DNA from: Pseudomonadota bacterium
GTDB lineage: Bacteria > Myxococcota_A > UBA9042 > GCA-2863065
DNA: 64,000 nucleotides
NCBI GenBank assembly: GCA_005776725.1
Contig: SXOO01000163.1
Location: forward strand, 1-64,000
Reading direction: 5' to 3'
Position 1 is the stretch's first letter. Every line of letters starts with the position of its first letter. This document shows, in pieces, positions 43,301 to 52,313 of the stretch. The position numbers and the translations under genes were made by a program. The notes below the pieces were generated by a model. That model searched no databases and was not told the DNA's origin. It saw nothing but the letters and a program-made list of their open reading frames with translations.

Positions 43301-46300
43301 CGCCGCCCTCGCAGAGGCCACCGAGCCCGCCCACGGCGTCGTCTATGGAACCGTTGCAGTCGTTGTCCTTGCCGTCGCAGAGCTCAGGCTGGCTCACGTC
43401 GCCGTCACATACCGTGGCGGAGCCGTCCGCCGAGCAGATCACGGTCCCGTTGGCGCACGCGTCCGCGTCGTTTCCGTCACAGCTGGTCCCGATGCCGACG
43501 AAGCCGTCGTCCGTGACCCCGTCGCAGTCGTCGTCGATCCCGTTGCAGGTCTCGACCTTCGCGAGATCGCCGAGACACTCCGTGGTCACGAAGCTGGCAG
43601 TACACGTCAGTGTGCCAGCCGCGCAGAGGTCGGCGTCCGCGGAGTCGCAGGCCGTGCCGCTCCCGTTGAAACCCTCGTCCGTGACATTGTCGCAGTCGTT
43701 GTCGACGCCATCGCACGCCTCGCCGGTGCTCGTCTGAGCCACGACCTCCGCGGTGCTGAGGGCCTTGCCCCACACGCGCGCCCAGTCGAGCGTGATGGCG
43801 GTGGAGCCCGTGATCGGCCCGATGTAGAGGGGGTCGGCGTTCGGGGTCATGGTGCCCGAAGCCGGGCACGTGTTGAGCAACACACCGTTCTGATAGACGC
43901 TGAAGCCCGACGCGCTGATGACGCACGCGTAGGTGTGAAGCGCGGTGAGGTCGCCGGTGAGGTCGCCATCGCAGGACACCGGCGCCTTGCCGGTTGCGCG
44001 GCACCGGAGCTTGTTCCCGGCGAACCCGAGCTGGTAGTTGCGCCCGCCGTTGCCGTCACCTTTCGAGATGACGCGCCCGCCATCGGCGGGGACAGCCAAC
44101 GCGGCGCGGAACGCCATGGTCACCGCAGCGGTCAGGTCGAGCGAGGCATCGTCGGCCACGAGGATCTCGGTGGTGTCTGGCATCGCGAGCGCGAAGCCCG
44201 TGCCCTCGGTAACCCACGTCGCGGTGCCCACCAGCGTCGGCGCGCCGGTGTCTCCGCTAGAGGAGTTGACCGTGGTCCCCGTGCCCTCGTCGAGGCGCAG
44301 ATCTACTAGTGGCCCGTCCGATCGACAGTAACGACCCGACGCGTTGCCGCGGCACGCCCAGGTCCCCTGGGAGCACGAGTCGAGGTCACCCCCGTCGCAG
44401 ACCTGACCCAACGCGAAGTCCTCGTCGGTGCTCCCGTCGCAGTCATCGTCCAGCGCGTTGCACGTCTCGACGATGTTCACGTCGCCGACGCACTCGGACC
44501 CGGTAGAGTCGGCTCGGCAGGTGAGCACGCCGCCCTTGCAGCTGTCGGCGTCGTCGCCGTCACAAGGCCCACCGAGACCCGTGAAGGTCTCGTCCGCAAC
44601 GCCGTCACAGTTGTCGTCGAGGCCGTTGCACAGCTCCGATCCGTTGACAGGGACATCCCCGGCGCACACCGCGTTGAGGGCGGCGCCGCAGGTGTACGTG
44701 CCGTTCTTGCAGCCATCGAGGTCGAGGTCGCAGCGCTGGCCCAAGAGGGGGGCATCCTCGTCCGTGGCCGCGTCACAGTCGTTGTCCAGGCCGTCGCACA
44801 CATCGCGCCGATAGACGCTGCTCCCCCACTCGGCCGTGACGAGGCCGCTGGACTTCGTGTGATCGAACGACACCGCAGTGACGGCGACCTCGTCCACGCC
44901 GCCCGCGAAGCCGAAGCCGATGTCCAAGGGCGCCGTGGCCGCTGCGGGCATCCCGCCATTCGTGGTGTGCGTGAGCCCGACCAGGGCGCCCTGAACGTAG
45001 AGGCGAAGACCTCCGCGGTCGTAGACGCAGGCGAGGTGCTGCCACGCTCCGACGGTGAGCGCAGCGCTCCCGACGACTGAAGCCGCGCTGCCCCCGAGGA
45101 CGCCCTCGAAGGTGCACTTCGGCTTGCCGGCGGCGTCCAGCGCCAGCTCGTAGACGCCGAGCCGCCGAATCAGCGAAGCAGCGGCCGCAGCTTCGGGCTT
45201 CACGCGGATCTCCAGGGTGGCGCCGTTCCCGGGAAGATCGAGCACGGGTGACGGCGCGAGACGGAGTGTCGTGGCCCCGTCAAGACGCACGCCCGGTCCC
45301 ATCGCCCCCACCGGCAGCCAGGTGAGCCCAGAACCCGCGACGCTCGCGTCACCGGGGCCGGCCAGGTTCACCACGGTGGTGCCGGAGCCCTCGAAGAACT
45401 TGAAGAGGACTCGGGGGGTCTCGGAGATGCAGGTGAGGCCCGTCCTGGCCGAGTCGCAGGCTTGCGTGGCGGCGTTGCAGGCCGAGTCGCTCGGGTCGTT
45501 GCAGGCAGCCCCCTTACCGCTGAACGTGTCGTCCGCGCCACCGGCGCAGTCATTGTCGCGCCCGTCGCAGGTCTCGGTTACTGCGTGTTCGTCGACCGAA
45601 CCGTCGCAGTTGTTGTCAAGGCCGTCGCAGGTCTCGACCTGCGTCTTCGGACCCGCGGTGTAGAGCGCCGCGACCTCGCTGTTGCTCAGCGCATACGGCC
45701 ACACCCCCACCTCGTCCAGCCCACCCGCGAACGGCTTCGGGCCGAGCTCGACCGCGCCGCTCTCGAACAACCCGACGACAGGCGCCGTCTTCTTCAGAGC
45801 CCCGTCGTAGAAGAGGCGGTACTCGGTCCCCGTGCTGACCAGCGCGAGGTGGTGCCAGACGTTCTTCGTGGCGACCACGCCGCTCACCAGCGTGGCATAG
45901 CCGCACTTCGACTCCTCCACCACCGCGAAGGGAACACCAGAGGCGTTGAGGCGCAGCGCGACATCCGCGCAGTCCCCGGTGTTCAGCTGGAGCAGCGTCA
46001 CCGCGGACGTGGCCCCCGAGGTCTTGAAGTACACGCTGAGCGTGAAGGCCTTGCTCAGCGCGAGGCTTGGCGTAGCAGCCGCACGGATGAGGTCGTCCAC
46101 GCCGTCGAAGACGTACCCGCCACCGCGCACACCGGTGCCCAGCGCCATGGCCCCGTGGGCGAGCCCGTCGTTACCGGCGCCACTCTGATCCTTGGCGACG
46201 TAGAGAGGCGAATCACCCTCGTCACCGAGGAACAGCAGCGCCGCGCCATCGCTCTTGCACGTCACGGACATGCCATCCGCGGCGCACGAGAGCCGCCCAT

Positions 46301-49300
46301 CGGCGCAGGAGTCACTGTCGCTGCCGTCGCAGACCTGGTTGAGGGTGGGGTAGGTCTCGTCGATCTGCCCGTTGCAGTCGTTGTCGACGCCGTCGCACAC
46401 CTCGGGGCTGGCGACGTCGCCCACGCACTCGAGGACGCTCTGGTCGGAGGAGCACTGCGACAGCCCATTCTTGCAGCTGTCCGCGTCGTTGCCGTCGCAC
46501 GCTGCGCCCTTGCCGGCGAACGGCTCGTCCGCAACGCCGTCGCAGTTGTCGTCCAGATCGTTGCACCTCTCCGTGGAAGGCAGCGTCTGCCCGACACAGG
46601 GGCCCAGCACCGCGCCCGAGCACGTCTGCAGCCCGCCCTTGCAGACGCCGACTCCCTTGGTGCCCGGCGCTCCCCCGTAGCAGGCCTGCGTGTGCGGGAC
46701 CACGGTGTGTACGCAGCCGCTGGCGTTGTTGCAGGAGTCGGAGGTGCAGGGATTCGAGTCGTCGCAATTCGTCGCGGTCCCACCAGAGCACACTCCCGAG
46801 GTGCAGCCCGACCCGGTAGTGCAAGCGTCGCCGTCATCACAGGGCTCGCCGCCATTATTGACTCCGGCCTGATAGCAGCCGGTTGTCGCGGCACAGGCGT
46901 CGATGGAGCAGTCGTCTCCGTCGCCACAGTCCACAGCTGCGCCGAGACACACCCCGGACACGCACTTGTCCCCAGTGGTGCACGCTGATGCGTCGGAGCA
47001 GGACGCACTCTCGGCGACGGGTGTCCACGCGGTGCGCGACGTCCCGGGCTTGCACGCGAGGCACGGCGTGCCCGGCTTGACCGCGTCAGCACTCCAACAC
47101 GCGCCGTCGATGGCGCACGAGGTGGCCAATGGGTTGAACGCACAGGTGCCGTCACCCTGGCAGACGTCGATCGTGCATTCGAGACCGTCATCGCACGAGT
47201 ACGCGCTGCCCGAGCACGTCCCGGCAGCGTTGCAGACGTCCGAAGAGGTGCATGCGTTCGCGTCGTCACACGACGTACCCGACGCGACCGCAGCGCCGTT
47301 GCAGCGCTCGCCGATGAAGAGATCGTTGCAGACGTTCGTGCCGGCCGCGTAGCACGTACCGGAGCCGCTACACGGCTGACCGATGGTGGCGTACGGCTCG
47401 TCAGTGACCCCGTCGCAGTCATCGTCAGTGCCGTCGCAGGCCTCGCCATGGAGCGACCGCGCGAGCTCCTTTTGGCCCAGCGGAGTGGCGGAGCGGAAGA
47501 GCTGGTCGATGGCGCCGTGCAGCCGATCGCCGTAGCCCGCGCCTACCCGCCGCGCGCCCACCACAGGTCCGAAGGGCCCCGTAACGGCGCCTACCGACGG
47601 GGCCAGGTTCATCACGGCCTGCGGTACGCCGTCGAGCGCGAGCGTCGCCTGAGTGGCGGTGAGCCGCAGGCCGACGTGGTACCAGGTGCCTTCGCCCCAG
47701 GTGACCGCTGGAAAGGCCATTGACAGCGTGTCGACGCGCAAGGTCGGATGGCCCGCTTCACGGGCGACGGACCAGAGGTTCCCGCCCGTGGCGTTGGCCG
47801 TGGACAACACCGTCATGTCGCCGGCGGCGTCGAAGCGGACCCAGACGGACCAGGTTCCCAAAGAAGAGACCGGGCTGAGCGTGGAGTGGGGGAGGCGGGC
47901 GAAGCCCGTGCCGTCCAGCGCGAGCGCGTTGCCCACTTTGCCCGGCACGAGCGTGCTGCCAGACGCCATCATTGGGTTGGTGTCGCCCGACGCGGCGGCA
48001 TGGACCCGACTGTCCCCACCCTCGAAGTTGTATTCGAAGCCGAGACCGTCACCGAGACAGAAGGTGCCCAGCTTGTTCGCGAGGCACTGGGTGGCGGTGC
48101 CGCCGGCGCAGTGGTCCGTGTCGAGCGAGTCGCAGGCTCCGGCGCCAACGGAGTACCCTTCGTCCGTGGTGCCGTTGCAGTCGTTATCGACGCCGTCGCA
48201 CACCTCGAGCGCGGCGACGGCCCCACCAACGAGTAGGTTGGCATCAGAGGTGGCCTTGTGGATGGTGAGCTCATCCAGGCCGCCAGCGAGCCCCGAAGAA
48301 CCGGCGATCGAGCGACCGAAGGCCCACGGCGTGAGCGCCAGAGTAGGCACGCTGGTGATCGCACCCTTGTATTGCTCGGCGCCACCGACGTACACCTTGA
48401 CGACGCTCCCGGTCGCGATCACTGCGATGTGGATCCACTCGCTGCCGTGCCCGAGGGGGATACCCGGAGTGACCGTCTGGGTCCCCAGCTGAACGACCAG
48501 CTGACCGGCCTTCGTGCCGATGAAGACCTCGTTCTGGCCCCCTGTGGAGACCTTGGAGAGCAGGGTCTGATCGCCAGCCGTGGTCTTCTTCACCCAAAAG
48601 GCGACGAGCAGACCATCGCCGCCGCCGGTGAGGTCCGAGTAGGCCGGCACCTCGACGTAGTCGTCATTGCCATCGAGCAGAACGCCAGTGCCGAACCCGG
48701 CTGGGCCCGCCCCGGTGGCGGCGCCACCCTGCAGAGCAGCGTTCTTGCCGCCGAAGGAGACGTTGGGGGTGGCCGACGCAGTGACAGTCAGGAAAGGCAC
48801 GTACACGACCGGTCCGTCTCCCACGCAGCGGGAGGCGTTCGCGCCATTGCATGTGAAGGTCCCCTTGGCGCAGCCATCGCGGTCGCCGAGGTCGCAGGCG
48901 ACCCCGATGTTGAAGTCCTCGTCGGTGCCGCCGTCGCAGTCGTTGTCTTTGCCGTCGCACACATCGGCAACAGGCAGGACTTGCCCGACGCACGCGCCCT
49001 CGACACCGGCAGAGCAGGTGATCGTGCCCGTCCGGCACTCCCCGGCGCCAGCAGTCCCGACGGGACCGTCGTAGCAGACGAAGCTGGTCCCCGTCTGCGC
49101 CGTGTACTCGCAGCCGGTGGCGGCTTTGCAGCCGTTCGTGGTGCACCGATTGTTGTCGTCGCACTCCAGGGTCGTGCCGGAGCACACGTTGAGCGCGCCA
49201 CATGCGTCGCCCGTGGTGCAGGCGTTGCCGTCGTTGCAGGCCGTGCCAGCTGCAAGGGGGGTCCAGTTGGCCGTGTTCACCCCCGGCTGGCACGACAAAC

Positions 49301-52175
49301 AGCTGTTGTTGGCCTTTGTGACGCCCTCTGCGTAGCACGTGCCGCCAATGTTGCAGAAGCCCGCCTTCAGGGTGTGAACGCAGGCGGGGCCCGCGCCGCA
49401 GCTGTCCACCGTGCAGCTCAAGACATCGGCGCAAGAGGCGTCGGCCCCCTCGTCCACACTGGCGTCACAGTCGTCGTCGAAGGCGTTGCACTGTTCGGAC
49501 GCCGCTGGGTTTATGGCGCTGGCTGCGTCGTTGCAATCGCCGAGCGATGTCGCGGTCCAGGGTGCCGAGGCCGCACAGAGGCAACGGGCGTTCACGTTCG
49601 CGACGAGGCCGAGGTTCACGCGCGTAAGCAACGTGGTGAAGCCCTGCGCCACGGTGTACACCACCACCTCGTCGAGCTGACCGGTGAACCCCGCTCCGAG
49701 CGTACCGGTGCCGGAGGCTGGGACGGTCCCCGGCACGGCTGCCGAGAAGATGGTCCCTGTGTTCACGCGGATCCGAAGGGTTCCCCCGGACCAGTCGCCT
49801 TGCACCGAGGACCAGAATCCAGCCACGGCGGGCGCGGACACAGAGGGACCACCCAGGCCGGGCACGCTGACCACGAAACGGTTCTGTGCCCCCTCCCACT
49901 TGAGCTCGAGCCAGTTGTCGAACTTCAAGACGCTCGAGGTGGCGTTGCTTGGCTCGGGCTTCACGTGAGCCGTGAAGGACCAGCTCGACGTAGCCGGGAG
50001 CGCGAGGCTCGAGTACTGGAGGCTGGATGACGCGCCGCCCGTGTTGTCGAACGCGACGGCGCGTCCGATTCGCCCGTCGCGCCGCACGACCACGTTGCTG
50101 CGGGTGGGCGCAGACTGGGAGACCGAGTCGCTCAACGACTGAGCTTCGAAGCCCCAACGAGCGGCGACGTTGGCGTAGATGCCGGTCTCGCGGCCATAGC
50201 CGTCGGCATCCACGTCCCGGTAGTACACCGTGCAATCGTTGGAGCCCTCGCCGTCCGTGGTCGCGTCGCAGTTGGCGTCGGCGCCGCAGCGAGGCGCGCG
50301 ACGGTCCGCCGCCGGCACCCCGGCGAGGAGCGCGGTGACCTCGGCGGCCGTGAGCGCGTAGTCGTAGAGCACGAGATCGTCGACGCCACCCGAGAACGCG
50401 TCTCCGATGCACTGCGTCGCGTTGGCGGTACAGCCCACTCGGGGCACGCCCGCGGCGGGTGTGAAGGTGCCAGCGAGCGCATTCGACCCGACGTTGACGC
50501 CGTTCAAATACATCGTGACCGCGCTGCCGTTCCACGTAGCGGCGACGTGCGTCCAGTTCCCGGGCGAGGCCAGGCCGAAGCGGCCCTGACAGCCTGAGCA
50601 GAGGTTGCCGCTGGCCGCGTTCGAGTAGCCGACGCTCCCGTCGGTGTCGAGGTCCAGGAGGAACGACCCCGCGCGATGCACGAGCGTGGCCTTCTGACTG
50701 GCCGTGGGCTTGATCCACATGGCGATGGTCTGTTCGCGATGAAGGTTGCGGCTGGCGGCGAAGTCCGGGAGCGCGACCGAGGCCCCTGGGCCAAGCTGCC
50801 GCGAGCTGCCGAACTTCCCAGCGGTCACCGCCGCTTCGCTGAACGCGTGGAGCATGTGGCCCGAGTCGTCCAGCACCTCGTGCCCAGCGCTCTCGTCGAA
50901 GCGCAGTACCGACAGGGGGCCGTCCCGGCGGCACTCGGTGGTGCTGGTGGTGGCGCAGGTGACGCTGCCGGAGGCACACGAGTCCGGGTCGCCACCGTCG
51001 CACGCGACGCCGGTGTCGAAGCCGTCGTCCGTGGTCCCGTCGCAGTCGTTGTCGATGGTGTCGCAGGTCTCCGTGGCCGGCAGGACCTGCCCCGCACAGG
51101 CGCTGGGGATTCCGGAAGTGCACGAGATCGTACCGTTCTTGCAGGCGCCTACGCCGGCGGTGCCGGCGGAGCCGGTGTAACAGGCCAGCGTGCGCCCCGG
51201 CACGGCCGTATTCGCGCACCCCGTAGTCGTGTTGCAGCTCTCGTCAGTGCAGGCGTTGTTGTCGTCGCAGCTCTTGGTCGGGTTCAGGCAGTTGCCCGCA
51301 GAGCAGTTGTCGTCGGTGCAAGCGTTGCCGTCGGAGCAGTTCTTCGGCGTGTGTCCACACGTCCCGCCGAAGCACGCGTCGTCGGTGCACAGGTCGGCGT
51401 CGGCGCAGTTCTTCGGCACGCCTTGGCAGCCAGTGGCCGGAACGCAGATCGGGTCGAGGCAGGGATCGCCGAAGGTGCAGACCACCGGAGCCGTCTCACA
51501 GCCCACGCCGTCGGTGCAGCTGTCTGACGTGCAGGCGTTTCCGTCGTTGCAGGACGAACTGCCGGGCGCCACGAAGCCGCACAAATCGGTGTAGGTGAGC
51601 GTGAGCCCGGCGCACTCCGGGGTCGTGGCCGGGCCGCATGCCTGGTAGGTGACCCGCACTTTGACCGAGGCGACCGCGATCATCCCGCTGCCGCTTGAGT
51701 AGGTCACCGAGGTGGCGATGCTGGCGATGTCGTCCCACGTCCAGGTGAGGGCGCTGGTGATGTTGAGCGTGCGGAGGACGACCGCGCCGTTCGTGCTGAC
51801 CGTGGCGCCGAAGCCCGCGGCGTTCAACTGGGCAGTCGTCCCCACCGCGGTGGTGATCTCCCAGATCACCTCGACGGCCGTGATGATGTCGTTGTTGACG
51901 GGGTCACAGGCCGCGAAGCCGATGCACGAGAGGGTGGCCGGCGCCGTGCCGGCGATGGCCTGCCCGGTGTCGGTGCCTGCGGCCCCTTCGGGTGTGCTGA
52001 ACCCCGCGGTGGATGGAAAGGAGCACGAGTCGACAGCCCACTCGGCTACCTGGACCCCCGTCCCGGGCGCCGCGCACGACGCCACGGCCCGCGCCGCCCG
52101 CGGCGTCCCTAAGATCAGCGCTGCAAGCAGCACTGATGCGCCGCAAAGCTTGCGCACCGAGTTCGGCGTGGTCAT
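37371..52175 (-). CDS. Giant secreted protein with MopE-like metal-binding motifs, ten LamG-like domains, MAM-like and VWA domains
   Basis: This protein has about 4934 residues. ATG 52175 follows GAGG by eight bases and gives signal peptide MTTPNSVRKLCGASVLLAAL through AARA; ATG 52199 is also possible. Residues 40-190 form a unique N-domain. Cys-rich units of the NACTDDxC type follow (about 195-330). I count about 29 motifs of the form CDGxDNDCDGxxDE, as in the copper-binding MopE family. They separate ten LamG/concanavalin-like domains (first near 415-625, last near 3600-3780). A MAM-like jelly roll lies at about 4140-4320 and a VWA domain with MIDAS DRSLS at about 4350-4545. MopE-like motifs fill the C-terminus, ending CLCAANQGGGYRCYLD. 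It is likely a very long extracellular adhesin or matrix fibre stabilised by disulfides and metal or calcium. No export ATPase gene is adjacent. The open frame is intact throughout. Confidence 0.9.
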   Translation of the reverse strand: MTTPNSVRKLCGASVLLAALILGTPRAARAVASCAAPGTGVQVAEWAVDSCSFPSTAGFSTPEGAAGTDTGQAIAGTAPATLSCIGFAACDPVNNDIITAVEVIWEITTAVGTTAQLNAAGFGATVSTNGAVVLRTLNITSALTWTWDDIASIATSVTYSSGSGMIAVASVKVRVTYQACGPATTPECAGLTLTYTDLCGFVAPGSSSCNDGNACTSDSCTDGVGCETAPVVCTFGDPCLDPICVPATGCQGVPKNCADADLCTDDACFGGTCGHTPKNCSDGNACTDDNCSAGNCLNPTKSCDDNNACTDESCNTTTGCANTAVPGRTLACYTGSAGTAGVGACKNGTISCTSGIPSACAGQVLPATETCDTIDNDCDGTTDDGFDTGVACDGGDPDSCASGSVTCATTSTTECRRDGPLSVLRFDESAGHEVLDDSGHMLHAFSEAAVTAGKFGSSRQLGPGASVALPDFAASRNLHREQTIAMWIKPTASQKATLVHRAGSFLLDLDTDGSVGYSNAASGNLCSGCQGRFGLASPGNWTHVAATWNGSAVTMYLNGVNVGSNALAGTFTPAAGVPRVGCTANATQCIGDAFSGGVDDLVLYDYALTAAEVTALLAGVPAADRRAPRCGADANCDATTDGEGSNDCTVYYRDVDADGYGRETGIYANVAARWGFEAQSLSDSVSQSAPTRSNVVVRRDGRIGRAVAFDNTGGASSSLQYSSLALPATSSWSFTAHVKPEPSNATSSVLKFDNWLELKWEGAQNRFVVSVPGLGGPSVSAPAVAGFWSSVQGDWSGGTLRIRVNTGTIFSAAVPGTVPASGTGTLGAGFTGQLDEVVVYTVAQGFTTLLTRVNLGLVANVNARCLCAASAPWTATSLGDCNDAASAINPAASEQCNAFDDDCDASVDEGADASCADVLSCTVDSCGAGPACVHTLKAGFCNIGGTCYAEGVTKANNSCLSCQPGVNTANWTPLAAGTACNDGNACTTGDACGALNVCSGTTLECDDNNRCTTNGCKAATGCEYTAQTGTSFVCYDGPVGTAGAGECRTGTITCSAGVEGACVGQVLPVADVCDGKDNDCDGGTDEDFNIGVACDLGDRDGCAKGTFTCNGANASRCVGDGPVVYVPFLTVTASATPNVSFGGKNAALQGGAATGAGPAGFGTGVLLDGNDDYVEVPAYSDLTGGGDGLLVAFWVKKTTAGDQTLLSKVSTGGQNEVFIGTKAGQLVVQLGTQTVTPGIPLGHGSEWIHIAVIATGSVVKVYVGGAEQYKGAITSVPTLALTPWAFGRSIAGSSGLAGGLDELTIHKATSDANLLVGGAVAALEVCDGVDNDCNGTTDEGYSVGAGACDSLDTDHCAGGTATQCLANKLGTFCLGDGLGFEYNFEGGDSRVHAAASGDTNPMMASGSTLVPGKVGNALALDGTGFARLPHSTLSPVSSLGTWSVWVRFDAAGDMTVLSTANATGGNLWSVAREAGHPTLRVDTLSMAFPAVTWGEGTWYHVGLRLTATQATLALDGVPQAVMNLAPSVGAVTGPFGPVVGARRVGAGYGDRLHGAIDQLFRSATPLGQKELARSLHGEACDGTDDDCDGVTDEPYATIGQPCSGSGTCYAAGTNVCNDLFIGERCNGAAVASGTSCDDANACTSSDVCNAAGTCSGSAYSCDDGLECTIDVCQGDGTCAFNPLATSCAIDGACWSADAVKPGTPCLACKPGTSRTAWTPVAESASCSDASACTTGDKCVSGVCLGAAVDCGDGDDCSIDACAATTGCYQAGVNNGGEPCDDGDACTTGSGCTSGVCSGGTATNCDDSNPCTSDSCNNASGCVHTVVPHTQACYGGAPGTKGVGVCKGGLQTCSGAVLGPCVGQTLPSTERCNDLDDNCDGVADEPFAGKGAACDGNDADSCKNGLSQCSSDQSVLECVGDVASPEVCDGVDNDCNGQIDETYPTLNQVCDGSDSDSCADGRLSCAADGMSVTCKSDGAALLFLGDEGDSPLYVAKDQSGAGNDGLAHGAMALGTGVRGGGYVFDGVDDLIRAAATPSLALSKAFTLSVYFKTSGATSAVTLLQLNTGDCADVALRLNASGVPFAVVEESKCGYATLVSGVVATKNVWHHLALVSTGTEYRLFYDGALKKTAPVVGLFESGAVELGPKPFAGGLDEVGVWPYALSNSEVAALYTAGPKTQVETCDGLDNNCDGSVDEHAVTETCDGRDNDCAGGADDTFSGKGAACNDPSDSACNAATQACDSARTGLTCISETPRVLFKFFEGSGTTVVNLAGPGDASVAGSGLTWLPVGAMGPGVRLDGATTLRLAPSPVLDLPGNGATLEIRVKPEAAAAASLIRRLGVYELALDAAGKPKCTFEGVLGGSAASVVGSAALTVGAWQHLACVYDRGGLRLYVQGALVGLTHTTNGGMPAAATAPLDIGFGFAGGVDEVAVTAVSFDHTKSSGLVTAEWGSSVYRRDVCDGLDNDCDAATDEDAPLLGQRCDLDLDGCKNGTYTCGAALNAVCAGDVPVNGSELCNGLDDNCDGVADETFTGLGGPCDGDDADSCKGGVLTCRADSTGSECVGDVNIVETCNALDDDCDGSTDEDFALGQVCDGGDLDSCSQGTWACRGNASGRYCRSDGPLVDLRLDEGTGTTVNSSSGDTGAPTLVGTATWVTEGTGFALAMPDTTEILVADDASLDLTAAVTMAFRAALAVPADGGRVISKGDGNGGRNYQLGFAGNKLRCRATGKAPVSCDGDLTGDLTALHTYACVISASGFSVYQNGVLLNTCPASGTMTPNADPLYIGPITGSTAITLDWARVWGKALSTAEVVAQTSTGEACDGVDNDCDNVTDEGFNGSGTACDSADADLCAAGTLTCTASFVTTECLGDLAKVETCNGIDDDCDGVTDDGFVGIGTSCDGNDADACANGTVICSADGSATVCDGDVSQPELCDGKDNDCNGSIDDAVGGLGGLCEGGDSDTCSDGVSYCDLAAGKVACDEVGARLWLRLDDAASSTVAADSSRHAETVGTLTNATFGVTGKYGTAVEFSAPGRIAGGASLAPFDSLPSFTVAAWVYHQGPFAAGQQQTVVAVASDTTEQVNLFLDGTGVGLGVRLDGDAVATRVLCTAGVAGCTAAVSSGAWHHVAATFSAGQVDLYVDGELVKRSTIGGTATGGRMPGERFTVGSTGPALGASFHGSLDDVLAYPRALTAAELNDLVKRGPTGDAVEFCDDVDNDCDGEVDEGLGLTAACDGPDGDLCATGKKVCTGDQSGVRCSDGDAALWYSLDDGGARLRDSGTLGVDVVSGAGVSMTPGVAGSSARAFDAAVSAAAKGSYHNVLGGQKEASFAAWIRPDGVTGLASIVSQHQAGAVLGRSWAFGRDDDGLFLRLRTSETTLLPRTVVCNGSTACGSFLVTGQWSFVTAVFKQGAATFYANGVLKGTFTFDGFTIANPQPNEPLMVGGDANLDFSTFGGDIDDVRVYRRALSALEIERLYHQSRGLLLDTCDGTDDDCDSVTDEDFPTKDQACDGPDSDLCKNGVDSCAASGLTVVCGTESEVDRVETCNLADDDCDGQTDEGFAGAGDPCDGPDADACLEGVQGCDETGGQLVCLREGPINLWRFDEGSGSSAIDTASTAGNHDLSLNNTLWGTGRFSACLELAGNGGGAKAPVAVGGKRTISLWVKPSGGGYLYGQGTAASFHFGGYWSAGVFTHYHTDNGVQKTVSATVPAGTWTHLAVVMEPGKADGLRVYAGCALSETAALEANTAVGDFTFGRAPGLSDYFKGAIDEVAIYDHTPLPARLCELAAASLEATYANREFCDGLDNDCDLVADNGLTGAVGAACDGADGDACKTGTYTCRADNLNVECVNEVGGAKTEVCNSLDDDCDGTTDEDFAYNGIGVGFPCDPPGECGGGVVECGSVTKAVCSTGPGGTVSQVKGEACDNKDTDCDGLTDEKSDGSAVTENCYTGPGGTVGVGPCKYGTRKCAAGVFGACIGDVVPAATDAECDGLDQNCSGAADEQYKDPYSCTADSCTGGVASSIKNDALCDDLNPCTDDSCTAVTAANGGCSFFPDNSNVLDQAVHGEVCRRAICQGGGILQTVDDTNVKDDGLICTADSCSGGTALVAVLPGYCLVAGACYEAGTVNPSNGCQVCAPTVSTTEWSKYVHIANFDGGVADFSGYTVTELVGGGLTWGVDSAAAATTPNALYFGDPATRTYQVPGARVAGRATSPLIALPTGSRYLLTFQVRMQTEGYTGSDRYDTLFVRVTDEDTSETFEVWDSMYQLGNDTEGSFKQGVVDLSDYAGRNVRLNFEFDSGDAYFNEYEGVYIDQIRVETGCCFNHAQCDTGNGCYAGTCVNAKCVESQICSECKRSQTSLVVLVDRSLSMATNTTAGLTRWDTLRLGLQNVLPDYDERLNLGLKVFPSDGALGSCDVDPGLDVDFHSSSDVVQTYLTGLAPFGQSPIDSAATEAYAAYQTPGAKATAGNKFVLLITDGVESCSGEPQAPLSLLHGEGVKTVVVAFDSTATRAELSDYAVAGGLARPRTLVSDPVYFQAGFSQTDFDAALRGALDRLTAESCNGIDDDCNGSTDDDAPAIACNLDCNEKVGGFRECALGKYGTCSFTPVSETCDEKDNDCDGQQDEDFPLKGTPCSTGTGACYSAGTYVCTGSAVGQAVECNATPIFGVAEVCNNIDDDCDGESDENVSKPCATVCGVGTDTCTGGLFVCNAPVPIAEVCDGLDENCNGAVDDVVPVPCTGVCGNGFEVCQDGVVSGCSADGQPETCNGVDDDCDGMTDEDSSGKAIVAVCLPSVAPGLVGECAIGTQVCSGGVFTVCAANQLPSTELCDGVDNDCNGAIDDTPAGTPIVVECYDPAYPGTAGVGACKKGTRTCDGTGTLGACVGLVTPIDELCNGVDDDCDGHKDEQPGDICMFEAGCSAGACLCAANQGGGYRCYLD

Positions 52176-52313
52176 TGGTCTAACCTCATGCATTCGCATG
52201 GGAACTCCCCCCTGGTAACGCCAATGAGGCGGCCCGCCCTGGGACGGTGCAACGCACGTACCAGGGCCGAACGGGGGTGGCCTGGGCCCTCGGTGCTGCA
52301 AAGAATGCAGAGC
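52176..52313. other. Spacer upstream of the giant secreted protein gene
   Basis: This spacer lies between the PilZ gene stop and the giant gene start, all on the minus strand. It carries two candidate ribosome-binding sites: GGGGAG before ATG 52199 and GAGG (52187-52184) before ATG 52175. A short inverted pair (CCAGGG near 52213 and CCCTGG near 52236 on the plus strand reading) might form a hairpin. Whether the giant gene has its own promoter here cannot be told. Confidence 0.35.
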
